Shown here piece after piece: positions 31,374 through 41,260 of a DNA stretch of 64,000 nucleotides (positions within the stretch are counted from its first letter, which is position 1; the number at the start of each line of letters is the position of its first letter). The translations under genes and the position numbers were made by a program. Under the pieces are notes generated by a model. It searched no databases and was not told the DNA's origin. It saw only the letters and a program-made list of their open reading frames with translations. The stretch spans positions 1 through 64,000 of the forward strand of contig JAPOPW010000064.1 in NCBI GenBank assembly GCA_026712715.1, given 5' to 3'. This DNA comes from Immundisolibacterales bacterium (GTDB taxonomy: Bacteria; Pseudomonadota; Gammaproteobacteria; HK1).

Positions 31374-32183
31374 ATGACGGACCCCTACGGAGGCTATGAA
31401 CGCCTGACTTTCGACCGGCCCGAGGAGCGAATCCTCCGGGTGACGTTCAACCGGCCCGAGCGCTACAACGCGCTCGATGCGGTCGGCCATCGAGAGCTCA
31501 CCTATCTGTGGCCGAAGGTCGACGCGGACCCGGACATCGACTGCGTGATCCTGACCGGAGCCGGGCGCGCGTTCTCGGCGGGCGGGGACTTCGATCTCAT
31601 CGAGCGGAACATGGAGTCCTTCGACCACCTGGTGGAGACGTGGAAGGAGGCGCGGGCCCTCGTATACAACATCCTCGACTGCAACAAGCCCCTCGTGTCC
31701 GCGATCAACGGTCCGGCGGTCGGAGCGGGTCTCGTCGCGGGACTGCTCTGCGACGTGTCCATCGCGGCGCGCTCCGCCCGGATCACCGACGGCCACACCC
31801 GGCTCGGGGTGGCGGCGGGTGATCATGCCGCAATCGTCTGGCCGCTTCTTTGCGGGATGGCCAAGGCGAAGTACTACCTCATGACGTGCGACGTTCTCAC
31901 CGGAGCGGAGGCCGAACGCATCGGTCTCGTGTCGCTGTGCGTGGACGACGACGCGCTCCAGGAGAAGGCGCTGGAAGTGGCGCGCAAGCTCGCCCGGGGC
32001 GCTCCGTCGGCGATTCGCTGGACCAAGCACGCGCTCAACAACTGGCTGCGGATGGCCGGTCCCACTTTCGACACCTCGCTCGCGCTCGAGATGCTGGGTT
32101 TCGCGAGCCCGGAGGTGCGCGAGGGCCTCGCGTCGCTGCGCGAGAAGCGCGAACCGGACTTTCCGCGAGGCTCGCCGGTGTGA
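31374..32183 (+). CDS. Enoyl-CoA hydratase/isomerase family protein
   Basis: [49 protein letters not shown]. Confidence 0.92.
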   Translation: MTDPYGGYERLTFDRPEERILRVTFNRPERYNALDAVGHRELTYLWPKVDADPDIDCVILTGAGRAFSAGGDFDLIERNMESFDHLVETWKEARALVYNILDCNKPLVSAINGPAVGAGLVAGLLCDVSIAARSARITDGHTRLGVAAGDHAAIVWPLLCGMAKAKYYLMTCDVLTGAEAERIGLVSLCVDDDALQEKALEVARKLARGAPSAIRWTKHALNNWLRMAGPTFDTSLALEMLGFASPEVREGLASLREKREPDFPRGSPV

Positions 32184-32407
32184 ACCGGACGCCTCCGGGA
32201 ACGGTTTCCGGTGCCGCGGCGTGCGGGGGCGGGCACGTGGAACCGGGGAACGCGGCGGCCCGCGGGAGCCTGATGCGGGTGTGAACGCCGCACCGCGCCC
32301 CGTCTGCGCGGCGGCCCGCCGCCGCCCGTCAAGAGGACCGCGCGGACCTGCCGTCGACCGAACCGCCCCGGAGCGAGGACCGTTTCACGCGGACGGGCCG
32401 ATGCTCG

Positions 32408-32503
32408 TCTCCCCCCGGGAGAGGGGCTTAGGGGGAGGGAAGGACGATCGTCGGCCCGCCGGCGGGGAGATTCCTCTGCACCGGCCCCACTCCCGGGGAG
32501 AGA
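32408..32503. repeat. Imperfect inverted repeat (REP/BIME-like) in intergenic region
   Basis: Arms TCTCCCCCCGGGAGAGGGGC (32408-32427) and GCCCCACTCCCGGGGAGAGA (32484-32503), 18/20 complementary. Confidence 0.65.
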
Positions 32504-32671
32504 GAGGAGAATGCACGCACGCTCCCTGCCGCCGGCCAGCGTGAAATGTCCCTGCCGTCCGGCATTGCACAGGTTCGCGGGAGCTCGATAAGAGCTATAA
32601 TTGCCGGTCCGGCGGACGGCGGACCGCAGGTCCCCGTCCGCCACTCGGCGACGGCGAAGAGGAGGCGGCGA

Positions 32672-33370
32672 GTGGCCGAGCCCCGCATGTATCCCGGTAC
32701 GGGGCAGGACGAACGGACCACGTTCGCGCCCTATTCCGCGTTCGACATCCCGGCCGATCTGCGCGAGCTCCATGGCCGCTACGATGTCGAGGCGGTCGCC
32801 CGGCGGGTGCGGAACTTCCGGTACGCCGAAGAGTGGATCATGATGATTCTCGGGGGCTGGGTCGCGACCGTGCCCGAGCTTCCGGTGAAGACCGGGCTCG
32901 GCCGGATCATCTGGGAGTCGGCGCAGGCGGCCGACAAGCTCGGCAATCGGCTGCCCGAGCTTCGGTGCGGCACCCGTTCGGTAGCCGCATCGGAAGCGCC
33001 GAACGAGGGTTTCGCGGCGTTCGTCCGTTCGGTCGCGGAGCCCGAGTCCCCCGCGCAGACCATCGAGAAGCTGACCGGGGTCTTCGACGTGTTCCTCCCC
33101 CACCTCGCGGAGAGCTACCGGCGCATGGCGTCGGAGACCGATCCGATCGCGGACGCGCCGACCATCAAGATCCTCGACGAATCGCTGGTGGACGCGCGCC
33201 GGCACATCGCCTGGGGCCGCGAAGTATTGGATACGCTTTGTCGGGGACGAGAAGAGAGGGAACGCCGAAGCCGGCGGCGGTCGATGCTCGAGGCCTGCCT
33301 CGTCGCGTGCGGAGGAGTCACCGGAGAGCTGACCGTGGCCGGGGAGTTCGAGCCTGGACAAGGGAGCTGA
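32672..33370 (+). CDS. Ferritin-like superfamily protein of unknown function (first of a pair)
   Basis: GTG after strong SD (GAAGAGGAGGCGGCGA-GTG); helical protein [24 protein letters not shown]...[17 protein letters not shown]; adjacent to a second ferritin-like gene. Confidence 0.6.
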   Translation: MAEPRMYPGTGQDERTTFAPYSAFDIPADLRELHGRYDVEAVARRVRNFRYAEEWIMMILGGWVATVPELPVKTGLGRIIWESAQAADKLGNRLPELRCGTRSVAASEAPNEGFAAFVRSVAEPESPAQTIEKLTGVFDVFLPHLAESYRRMASETDPIADAPTIKILDESLVDARRHIAWGREVLDTLCRGREERERRSRRRSMLEACLVACGGVTGELTVAGEFEPGQGS

Positions 33371-33374
33371 AGGC

Positions 33375-34358
33375 ATGAAGAGATTCATCTCGCACGAGGA
33401 GCTTGCACGCGACAGCCGGTTCAAGCGGGCGTCCTCGCGTGGCCGGCTGCTCGAATCGCTGCCGGATGACGTGGACGGAGTGGTCGCGCTCCTCGAGCAG
33501 GTCGCTCCGAAGCTGCGCGAGCGGGTGAAGGGCACGGAGCTCGAGCCGGTGTTCGACGAGCTCGGACCGGGCTACCTCTTCCTCACCCAGTTCGGGGCGC
33601 TGCGCCCCGAGGATCCCAACGTGGAAGTGCAGCTCAAGATGCGCCTGCACAGCATCTTCGTGGGCGAGATGCAGGCGCTCGAGGGAGCGGGACGCACCCT
33701 CTGGGATTTTCCGGACGCACCCTGGGAGTTCCGGATGAACATGGCCCGCCAGTGCTGGGACGAATCGCGGCACTGCCAGGTCTTCGAGAAGCTGCTCGAT
33801 CACGTCGGGGTCGGGGTCGGCGACTATCCGGAGGCCACCGTCCTCTTCGAAGCGGCGTGCGCGGACGATCCGACCCTGCGGGTCGCCGGGGTGAACCGAT
33901 GCCTCGAAGGGCTCGCGTGCGACGCCTTCCGGGCGATGATCGAGTACGCGAAGGAAGCCGACGATCCGGTCATGGAGCAGGCCATCGACTTCGTCCTCGC
34001 CGACGAGCTGACCCACGTACGCTTCGGGAGCAACTGGGTCAAGCAGTTCACCCGCGACAATCCCGAGAAGTTCAAGGAGGCGAAAGCGTTCCAGCGCGAG
34101 GTGGAGCGCCGGTTCTCCGTCGGCTCCGGCCGGTCGGGACGCGGCGACGCGACGATCGGCATTGCACGCGAGGAACGCCTCGAGGCCGGGTTCACCGAGG
34201 AGGAGCTGCGCGAGATCGCGGAGATCGCGGACCGGGGCCCGAGCCGGGGCACCCTCGTCGAGGCGGCAACCGTGCTCAAGGCCCGGCACCACGCACGCCT
34301 GCGCGGCGAGCCGGTGGAGTCGATTCCGGGACCGGCCGTAACGGCCGCCGCGGACTGA
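33375..34358 (+). CDS. Ferritin-like di-iron protein (DUF455-like)
   Basis: 327 aa; [47 protein letters not shown] carry E/ExxH-type di-iron ligands. Confidence 0.75.
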   Translation: MKRFISHEELARDSRFKRASSRGRLLESLPDDVDGVVALLEQVAPKLRERVKGTELEPVFDELGPGYLFLTQFGALRPEDPNVEVQLKMRLHSIFVGEMQALEGAGRTLWDFPDAPWEFRMNMARQCWDESRHCQVFEKLLDHVGVGVGDYPEATVLFEAACADDPTLRVAGVNRCLEGLACDAFRAMIEYAKEADDPVMEQAIDFVLADELTHVRFGSNWVKQFTRDNPEKFKEAKAFQREVERRFSVGSGRSGRGDATIGIAREERLEAGFTEEELREIAEIADRGPSRGTLVEAATVLKARHHARLRGEPVESIPGPAVTAAAD

Positions 34359-34383
34359 GCCGCGGAGCGGGGCCGGAACTTCG

Positions 34384-34893
34384 ATGCAGGCGAATTGGGA
34401 ACCCCTGGCACTCCGGGAGACGCACCTCCCCGAGGAGGAGTGGAGCGGGCGGGGGCCGGAGCGGGGGCCGGAAATCCGGTCCTTCTGCGACGACGCCGTC
34501 CGCGAAGCGGTCGCCATCGCCGACGATCACTTCACCGAGAAGGACGGGACGGTGTTCGCGGGCACCCACGTGCTTCTCGACGTCTGGGGCGCGCACCACC
34601 TCGACGATCCGGAGTACATCGAGCGCGCGATGCGCCGGGCGGCCGCGGCATCGGGTGCGACGGTGCTCCATGTTCACCTCCATCGCTTCGGCGACGGCGG
34701 CGGGGTTACCGGGGTGGCGGTGCTGGCCGAGTCCCACATCAGCGTCCATACCTGGCCCGAGCGGGGCTTCGCGGCCTTCGACGTGTTCATGTGCGGCCGG
34801 TGCCGGCCCGAGCTCGCGGCGGAAACGCTCCGGAGCGCCCTCGATCCGGAGCGCGCCGAAACGTCGATCACCCGCCGGGGGGTCGTGGCCTGA
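34384..34893 (+). CDS. speD: S-adenosylmethionine decarboxylase proenzyme
   Basis: GVAVLAESHISVHTWPERGFAAFDVFMCG (ES cleavage site, catalytic Cys region); ~55-aa N-terminal extension. Confidence 0.92.
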   Translation: MQANWEPLALRETHLPEEEWSGRGPERGPEIRSFCDDAVREAVAIADDHFTEKDGTVFAGTHVLLDVWGAHHLDDPEYIERAMRRAAAASGATVLHVHLHRFGDGGGVTGVAVLAESHISVHTWPERGFAAFDVFMCGRCRPELAAETLRSALDPERAETSITRRGVVA

Positions 34894-35750
34894 GCACCCC
34901 CCGGGCGTTCGCGGAGACGCTCTTCGACGGTTATCGGCAGGAGCTCCGGGTCGAGCGCGTCTACCTCGAACGGAACACCGATCTCCAGTCCCTCCTCATC
35001 TTCCACAACCGGTGCTTCGGGAGGGTCATGGTGCTCGACGGCATCGTGCAGACCACCGAGGGGGACGAGTTCATCTATCACGAAATGCTGGCGCACGTGC
35101 CCCTGTTCGCGCACGGGACCGCGCGCCGCGTGCTCGTCGTCGGCGGCGGGGACGGGGGAATGCTCCGCGAGGTGCTTCGCCACCGTGAGGTCGAGCGCGC
35201 CGTGCAGGTGGAGGTCGATTCCGCAGTGATCGACATGTGCCGGGAGCATCTTCCGAACCACTCCGCGGGTGCGTTCGACGACCCGCGGGTCGAGATCGTC
35301 ATCGCGGACGGCGCGCGTTTCGTTTCCGAAACCCGCGAACGGTTCGACGTCATCATCTCCGACTCGACGGACCCGGTTGGCCCCGGTACCGCTCTTTTCC
35401 GTCCCGAGTTCCATGCGGCGTGCCGCCGCTGCCTTTCTCCGGGGGGCGTGCTGGTCACCCAGAACGGGGTGGCGTTTCTCCAGCCGGAGGTCGCACGCAA
35501 TTCGGCCCGCAGTTTCTCCCGGACGTTCCGCGACTGGCACTTCTTCAGTGCCGCGGTGCCGACCTATGCGGGCGGCGTCATGCTCTTCGGATGGGCGACG
35601 GACGACCCGGCCCTGCGGGAGGTTCCGGTCGAGACCATTCGCGAACGCTACGCGCCGTCCGGCATTCGTACCCGTTACTACAACCCCGAAGTGCACGTCG
35701 CTTCGTTCGCGCTCCCGCAGTACGTGCGCGAGCTCGTCGGCAAGGACTGA
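34890..35750 (+). CDS. speE: Spermidine synthase (polyamine aminopropyltransferase)
   Basis: VVGGGDGGMLREVLRH, VEVDSAVIDMCREHLP, DVIISDSTDPVGP; N-terminus ETLFDGYRQELRVE; probable CTG start at 34890 overlapping the speD stop. Confidence 0.93.
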   Translation: MSTPRAFAETLFDGYRQELRVERVYLERNTDLQSLLIFHNRCFGRVMVLDGIVQTTEGDEFIYHEMLAHVPLFAHGTARRVLVVGGGDGGMLREVLRHREVERAVQVEVDSAVIDMCREHLPNHSAGAFDDPRVEIVIADGARFVSETRERFDVIISDSTDPVGPGTALFRPEFHAACRRCLSPGGVLVTQNGVAFLQPEVARNSARSFSRTFRDWHFFSAAVPTYAGGVMLFGWATDDPALREVPVETIRERYAPSGIRTRYYNPEVHVASFALPQYVRELVGKD

Positions 35751-35924
35751 TCGACGAGCCCGCCGTGCGGGCCCCGCCGAGACCGGGCGAAGGGATGTCC
35801 GGGGCGGCGGCGAACGGTCCGGAGGGCCGCTTCGCCCGTGACTCGTTCGCGATTGCGCGGTGGCGGGACGATGGGGTTGCCGCAGGCGCCCGGCCCGGCC
35901 GGCGGCGGGCCGGGCCGGTAGCGG

Positions 35925-36857
35925 TCAGATCTCCTCGCGGGCGTCGAAGTGCACGAGGATCCCGCCGAGCGCGGCGGGGTGGATGAAGCCGATCATGGCC
36001 CGCCTCGAGCCGGGCCGCCCGCGGTCGTCGATCATCCGGCAGCCCGCCTCCCGCGCGCGGCGCAATGCGTCGTCAGCGTCGGGGACCTTGAACGCGACAT
36101 GGTGGAGTCCCGGTCCGCGACGGTCGACGTAGCGGGCGAGGGTCCCCATGTCCTGGCGGGTATCGCCGCGCTCGCCATGCTGCACGTCCGGTGCGTCCGG
36201 GCCGAACTCGAGCGGCTCGATGACCTCGAGCTCGGTGTCGCCGATGGTGATGAAGACGACCCGTCCGCCTCCCACCCGGCGAGGAGGGCGGTTGTGGTAC
36301 ACGATGCCGTACTTGTCGGAGGTGAAGCTCTCGACCGCGATGGATACCTCGACGTCGCTCTGACGGCTCTCCACCTCGTAACCGAGCTTGCCGGCGAAGC
36401 AGGCCTCGGTCCCCGCGCAGTCGTTGGTGGAGATCCCGATGTGGTCGAAGCGTTCGACCCATCCCGAGGGCGGCGGGAGGTCGAGCGGCGGACTTAACCG
36501 GGCGAGGACCCCGCGCGTCTCGGCAGGATCGAGGTCGAAGGCTTCGCCGCCACCGAGCGCGGCCCGCGAGGCGCCCGCCCCCACCCCGGCCGCCGCCGCC
36601 GCATCGCGGACCGCGGCCGGGTCCGAGGCGGCGAGGGCGAAGTGGTGGATTCCCGTGCGGTCCGTGCCGTCGACCCCGGGGTCTCCCGGCTCGAAGAGGG
36701 CGAGCGCGCTCCGCCCGACCGAGAACACGGGAACGTCCTGTCCGTCCGGGCCCGGAAGGTCGGTCCGCGGCAGATCGAGAACGTTCGTGAAAACGGCGGC
36801 GGCCGCGTCGATGTCCCTGGTGACGGCGGCTACGTAGGCGAGTTCACTGGTGAGCAT
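35925..36857 (-). CDS. VOC family protein with two glyoxalase-like modules
   Basis: 310 aa; ELAYVAAVTRDIDAAAAVFTNVL, FDHIGISTNDCAGTEACFAGKLGYE, GLHHVAFKVPDADDALRRARE. Confidence 0.85.
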   Translation of the reverse strand: MLTSELAYVAAVTRDIDAAAAVFTNVLDLPRTDLPGPDGQDVPVFSVGRSALALFEPGDPGVDGTDRTGIHHFALAASDPAAVRDAAAAAGVGAGASRAALGGGEAFDLDPAETRGVLARLSPPLDLPPPSGWVERFDHIGISTNDCAGTEACFAGKLGYEVESRQSDVEVSIAVESFTSDKYGIVYHNRPPRRVGGGRVVFITIGDTELEVIEPLEFGPDAPDVQHGERGDTRQDMGTLARYVDRRGPGLHHVAFKVPDADDALRRAREAGCRMIDDRGRPGSRRAMIGFIHPAALGGILVHFDAREEI

Positions 36858-37225
36858 TCAAAGGTTCCTCGTTGGTTTGCCTGCCGGCGCAAGGTCCGGC
36901 GCCGCCGTCGTCTGCCCGCGCCGGTCGTCGGGCATGGTGGCGGCTTCCCGATCGAACCGGGATGCGGCGGACGGGTCCGGACCCGCCGCGCGGGCGCCCC
37001 GGCGACCCCGTGGCCACCACGTCCCGGCATCCCCGGTCATCCCCGTCCGACTCCTCCGATGTACCCGCCGGGGGAGACGCGACTATACTCGGGACGCTGC
37101 CGCTACCGCCTGTTTCGGAGTGGATGCCGTCCCCGGGGGATCGCGCGGCACGATTTCGGCGCTGCGCCCGGCCGCGGGGGCGGGCCGAGGAATCGAGGCT
37201 GAAATTCACCTGGGAGAGAAACGAA

Positions 37226-38215
37226 ATGCGCAAGAATCTGAAGTGGGCGGCGGTCACGGTAGCGGCGGTATCCGTCGTCGGCTGGGCGGAGCTGGCCGCG
37301 GCCGAGGCGAGCGTCAAGCTTCGCATCGGGCACGTCACCACCATCGAGGCGATCGCCGGCCAGGGATCGACCAGGCTGGCCGCGGTGGCCAACGAGCTTT
37401 CGAACGGTGCCATCGAGATCGAGATCTTTCCGAACGGCCAGCTCGGAGGCGAGCTCGAAATGGTCTCCCAGGTTCGCCTCGGCGAGCTCGACATGGCCAT
37501 GGTGGGCTCCGGGCTCGCGGCCGCCATCGAGCCGACCTTCTCCATCACCGAGCTGCCGTTCATCTGGAAGGACCGGGAGTCGGCCTGGGCAGTGCTGAAC
37601 GGTCCGGTCGGCAACGGGATCCTGGCCCTCATGGAGCCCAAGGGCATCAAGGCGCTCTCTTGGGGAGTGTGGGGGTTCCGCGGCTTTCTCACGAACGGGT
37701 TCCCGATCGGGTCCGTGGACGACATGAAGGGCCGCAAGATCCGGATCGTCGAGAACCCGCTCTACGTTCAGACGATTCGCGCCTTCGGCGGCAACCCGGT
37801 GCCCATGGCCTGGCCCGAGGTCTACTCCGCCCTCCAGCAAAAGGCCATCGACGGAGTGGAGACCAACTACCACGGCATGGCGAACGCCAAGCAGTACGAG
37901 GTTGCGACGCACCTCGCGGTGTCCAACCACATCTTCACCTCCACCGTGTACCTGATGAACCTGGACGTGTACGAATCCCTCTCCGCGGAGCACCAGGAGA
38001 TCATCATGAAGGCGTCGCGCGCGGCCGGCGAGACCATGCGCGACGGCGCCCAGAAGGCCAACGAGGACGCCATCGCCCTCATGGCTGCGAACGGCATCAC
38101 GGTGACGCATCCCGAGCGCGACGCGTTCGCGGCCCGGGCGCAGGAGGTGCACGACAAGTTCTCCGTCTTCGTCGGCCCCAAGGTCCTTAGCGCGGTCAAG
38201 GCCGCCCAGGAATAG
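37226..38215 (+). CDS. TRAP transporter substrate-binding protein (DctP family)
   Basis: Signal peptide MRKNLKWAAVTVAAVSVVGWAELAAA; LRIGHVTT...FPNGQLGGELEMVSQVRLGELDMAMVGS. Confidence 0.93.
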   Translation: MRKNLKWAAVTVAAVSVVGWAELAAAEASVKLRIGHVTTIEAIAGQGSTRLAAVANELSNGAIEIEIFPNGQLGGELEMVSQVRLGELDMAMVGSGLAAAIEPTFSITELPFIWKDRESAWAVLNGPVGNGILALMEPKGIKALSWGVWGFRGFLTNGFPIGSVDDMKGRKIRIVENPLYVQTIRAFGGNPVPMAWPEVYSALQQKAIDGVETNYHGMANAKQYEVATHLAVSNHIFTSTVYLMNLDVYESLSAEHQEIIMKASRAAGETMRDGAQKANEDAIALMAANGITVTHPERDAFAARAQEVHDKFSVFVGPKVLSAVKAAQE

Positions 38216-38297
38216 CGGCGCCCCTCTCGTACGGGCGGAAGAGGGTGCGATCCTCTTCCGCCCGGAGGGCTTGCTCGCGTTCTTCGAGGGAGGGGCG

Positions 38298-39137
38298 ATG
38301 CCGCTCGAACACGTAAACGGGGCCAACCTGTACTTCGAGTCGACCGGGGAGGGCGTTCCGGTCGTCCTCTGCCACGAGTTCGCGGGCGACATGCGGGCCT
38401 GGGAGCCCCAGGTCCGGTATCTCGCCCGCCGCTACCGCGTCATCGCGTTCAATTACCGGGGATACCCGCCTTCCGACGTGCCCGATGATCCGGGCGCATA
38501 CAGCCCGGACGGCCTGGTTGCGGACCTCCTCGGACTGCTCGACGGGCTCGGCCTCGACCGGGTCCACCTCGCGGGACTCGCCACCGGCGGCAACCTCGTG
38601 CTCAACTTCGCCATCGCCCATCCCGCGCGGGTGCGGAGCCTCGTCGTGGCCGGGGCGGGGGCGGGCACGGTCGACCGCTCCGCCTGGCTCGAGGCGGCCG
38701 GGCGATTTGCGGACGACATCGCCCGTGACGGAAGCGAGGGCATCGTCGCGAACGTCGCGGATGCCCCGCAGCGGGTGATCTTTCGAACCAAGGACCCGCG
38801 CGGCTGGCAGGAGTTCGTGGACGGCATGCGCCGGCTCTCGCCGGCGGGCGCCGAACACGTCATGCGCGAGGTCCTGATTCCCCGCGCCCCCGTCTTCGCG
38901 CTTGCCGAGGGCATTCGCCGGCTCGCCATGCCGATCCTCGTGATGTGCGGCGACCGGGACGGGCCGGCCTCCGAGCCCAGCCGCTTCATCCGCGACACCG
39001 CTCCGCACGCGGGGCTGGCCGTCGTCCCGATGTGCGGCCACACCCTGAACTCCGAAGAGCCGGATCTCTTCAATCGGATCGCGGGCTCGTTCCTTGCCGC
39101 GGTCGACGCGGGACGATGGGGCACGTGGCGCGCTTGA
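38298..39137 (+). CDS. Alpha/beta hydrolase
   Basis: 280 aa; VVLCHEFAGDMRAWEPQ, FNYRGYPPSD, C-terminal MCGHTLNSEEP. Confidence 0.85.
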   Translation: MPLEHVNGANLYFESTGEGVPVVLCHEFAGDMRAWEPQVRYLARRYRVIAFNYRGYPPSDVPDDPGAYSPDGLVADLLGLLDGLGLDRVHLAGLATGGNLVLNFAIAHPARVRSLVVAGAGAGTVDRSAWLEAAGRFADDIARDGSEGIVANVADAPQRVIFRTKDPRGWQEFVDGMRRLSPAGAEHVMREVLIPRAPVFALAEGIRRLAMPILVMCGDRDGPASEPSRFIRDTAPHAGLAVVPMCGHTLNSEEPDLFNRIAGSFLAAVDAGRWGTWRA

Positions 39138-39203
39138 CCCGGGACCCGGCATGAAGAATCGGTTCGGACCGGACCGAACGGCGAGCGAGGAGGGCCCGGC
39201 GCG

Positions 39204-39809
39204 ATGATGATGCCCATTCCGGGCGAGGTGAAGATCCTCGTCTTCCTTCTCGTGGTCGCGGCCCTGGTCGCAACCTGGCTCCTCCGCGAGGAGTGGGGGG
39301 GCCGCGGGGGCGAGGGCGGGATCGACTTCTGGAAGATCGTCGAGGACACCGTGAGCCATTTCCTGCTGCTCGCGATGCTCGTCTCCGCCGCCCTCCAGGT
39401 CATCGTGCGCTACCTCCTGTCCGACACCATCACGATGCCCTGGACCGAGGAGTTCGGCCGGCTGGTGATGGTGTGGGGAGCGCTCTGGGGCGCCGCCCAG
39501 CTCCAGCGAAGCGACGACCACATCAGCATGTCGGTGGTCTTCGACCTGCTTCCGCCCCGAGCGCAGCTCGCGGTGCGCCTCTTCGGCGACCTCGTCACCC
39601 TCGGCGTGCTCGTACCCATCGTCTGGTACGGCTGGAAGAGCGCGGTGGCCCTCGACATCATGTACACGATCGCGCTCGGCATCCCACTGTCCGTGTTCGC
39701 CTATCCCATCCCCGTCGCGGGAGCGCTCATCGTTCTCCATACCATCTCGCTCATGGTCCGCCGGATCCGCGGAGTGCCGATCCGGTCGAGCGTCATCACG
39801 GAGATGTAG
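39204..39809 (+). CDS. TRAP transporter small permease (DctQ family)
   Basis: Four hydrophobic segments; TMPWTEEFGRLVMVWGALWGAA. Confidence 0.9.
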   Translation: MMMPIPGEVKILVFLLVVAALVATWLLREEWGGRGGEGGIDFWKIVEDTVSHFLLLAMLVSAALQVIVRYLLSDTITMPWTEEFGRLVMVWGALWGAAQLQRSDDHISMSVVFDLLPPRAQLAVRLFGDLVTLGVLVPIVWYGWKSAVALDIMYTIALGIPLSVFAYPIPVAGALIVLHTISLMVRRIRGVPIRSSVITEM

Positions 39810-39812
39810 CGC

Positions 39813-41105
39813 GTGTCTCCCCTCGCCGTCGTCCTGGTCGTCTTCTTCAGCCTGTTCTTCCTGCGGGTACCGATCGCGATCGTCCTGATCGCATCGTCGC
39901 TGGTCGGGCTCTGGCTCGCCCCGACCGGGATCAAGTTCTCGACCATCCCGACCACGATGTGGCAGGGGATCAATCACTTCGTCCTCATGGCGATCCCGTT
40001 CTTCATCCTGATGGGCGACCTCGCCCTCGCGAGCGGGGTCACCCAGCGGCTCGCCAACCTCGCCAAGGCGTTCGTCGGTCACGTGGCCGGGGGACTGGCG
40101 CACGTCAGCGTCATCGTGAACATCATCATGGCCGGCATGTCGGGCTCGGACCTCGCCGACGCCGCGGCGACCGGAAAGCTGTTGATTCCGGGCATGCGCC
40201 GCGCCGGATACCCGGCCTCCTACGCGGCATCGATCATCGGCGGCGCGGCCACCATCGGACCCCTCATCCCGCCGAGCATCGCATTCATCATCTTCGCCGC
40301 GGCGACGGAGACGTCGGTCGGCCGGCTCTTCCTGGGAGGCGCGATACCGGGCCTGTTGCTCGGGATCTTCCTGATGGTGCAGGCCTACGTCGTCGCCCGC
40401 CGGAACGACTATCCCCGCGAGCCCCGCATGCCCTATCGCGAGCGCGTGCGGGCGACCGCGGCCGGCCTGCCGGTCCTGATCATCCCGATCATCGTGCTCG
40501 GGAGCATCCTGACCGGCATCGCGACGCCGACCGAAGCGGCGGTGCTCGGCGTGATCGCCGTCGCACTGGTGGGCGGTCTGTTCTACCGCGAATTGACGGC
40601 AAAGAGCTTCGCGCGCGAGATGTTGAGCACAATCAAGACGATCGGCGCGGTATTTCTCATCATCTCGGCCGCTGCGGTCTTCGGGCGGGTCCTCACCCTC
40701 TATGGCGCGGCCGATGCGCTGGCGACGTGGCTCACCGGAATCACCGACGAGCCCATCGTGTTTCTCCTCGGCGTCAACGTCATCTACCTCCTGCTCGGGA
40801 GCATGGTCGACACGGTTCCCATCCTGCTCGTCTTCGTGCCGATTCTCATGCCGACGGTCGAGGCCCTCGGAATCGACGTCGTCCACTTCGGCGTCATCAC
40901 CGTGTTCAACCTGCTCATCGGGCTGATCACGCCGCCCTATGGGCTCACCATGTACCTGCTGTGCCGGATCACCGGCATCTCTCTCCAGCAGTTCTGGCAG
41001 CACATGTGGCCCATCTTCCTGACGATGATCGTGGCCCTGCTCCTGGTGACGTTCTTTCCCGTCCTCACCACGTGGCTCCCGAATCTCGTGATGCCGGTGC
41101 GATAG
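39813..41105 (+). CDS. TRAP transporter large permease (DctM family)
   Basis: 430 aa; multiple TM segments; MSGSDLADAAATGKLLIPGMRRAGYP, PPSIAFIIFA, DVVHFGVI. Confidence 0.95.
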   Translation: MSPLAVVLVVFFSLFFLRVPIAIVLIASSLVGLWLAPTGIKFSTIPTTMWQGINHFVLMAIPFFILMGDLALASGVTQRLANLAKAFVGHVAGGLAHVSVIVNIIMAGMSGSDLADAAATGKLLIPGMRRAGYPASYAASIIGGAATIGPLIPPSIAFIIFAAATETSVGRLFLGGAIPGLLLGIFLMVQAYVVARRNDYPREPRMPYRERVRATAAGLPVLIIPIIVLGSILTGIATPTEAAVLGVIAVALVGGLFYRELTAKSFAREMLSTIKTIGAVFLIISAAAVFGRVLTLYGAADALATWLTGITDEPIVFLLGVNVIYLLLGSMVDTVPILLVFVPILMPTVEALGIDVVHFGVITVFNLLIGLITPPYGLTMYLLCRITGISLQQFWQHMWPIFLTMIVALLLVTFFPVLTTWLPNLVMPVR

Positions 41106-41260
41106 TGGGGGCGACCGAGCGTGTGCGATGGAACGGGCGTGACGGTCGCGGCGCACCCGGGTACGGCGAACGCCGGCAAGGCGAATGCCGATGAGCGCCG
41201 ATTCGTCGAGGCCGGCGGACGAGGCCGGGTCCGAGGTGCGAACGTGAAGGCACGAGCGAA

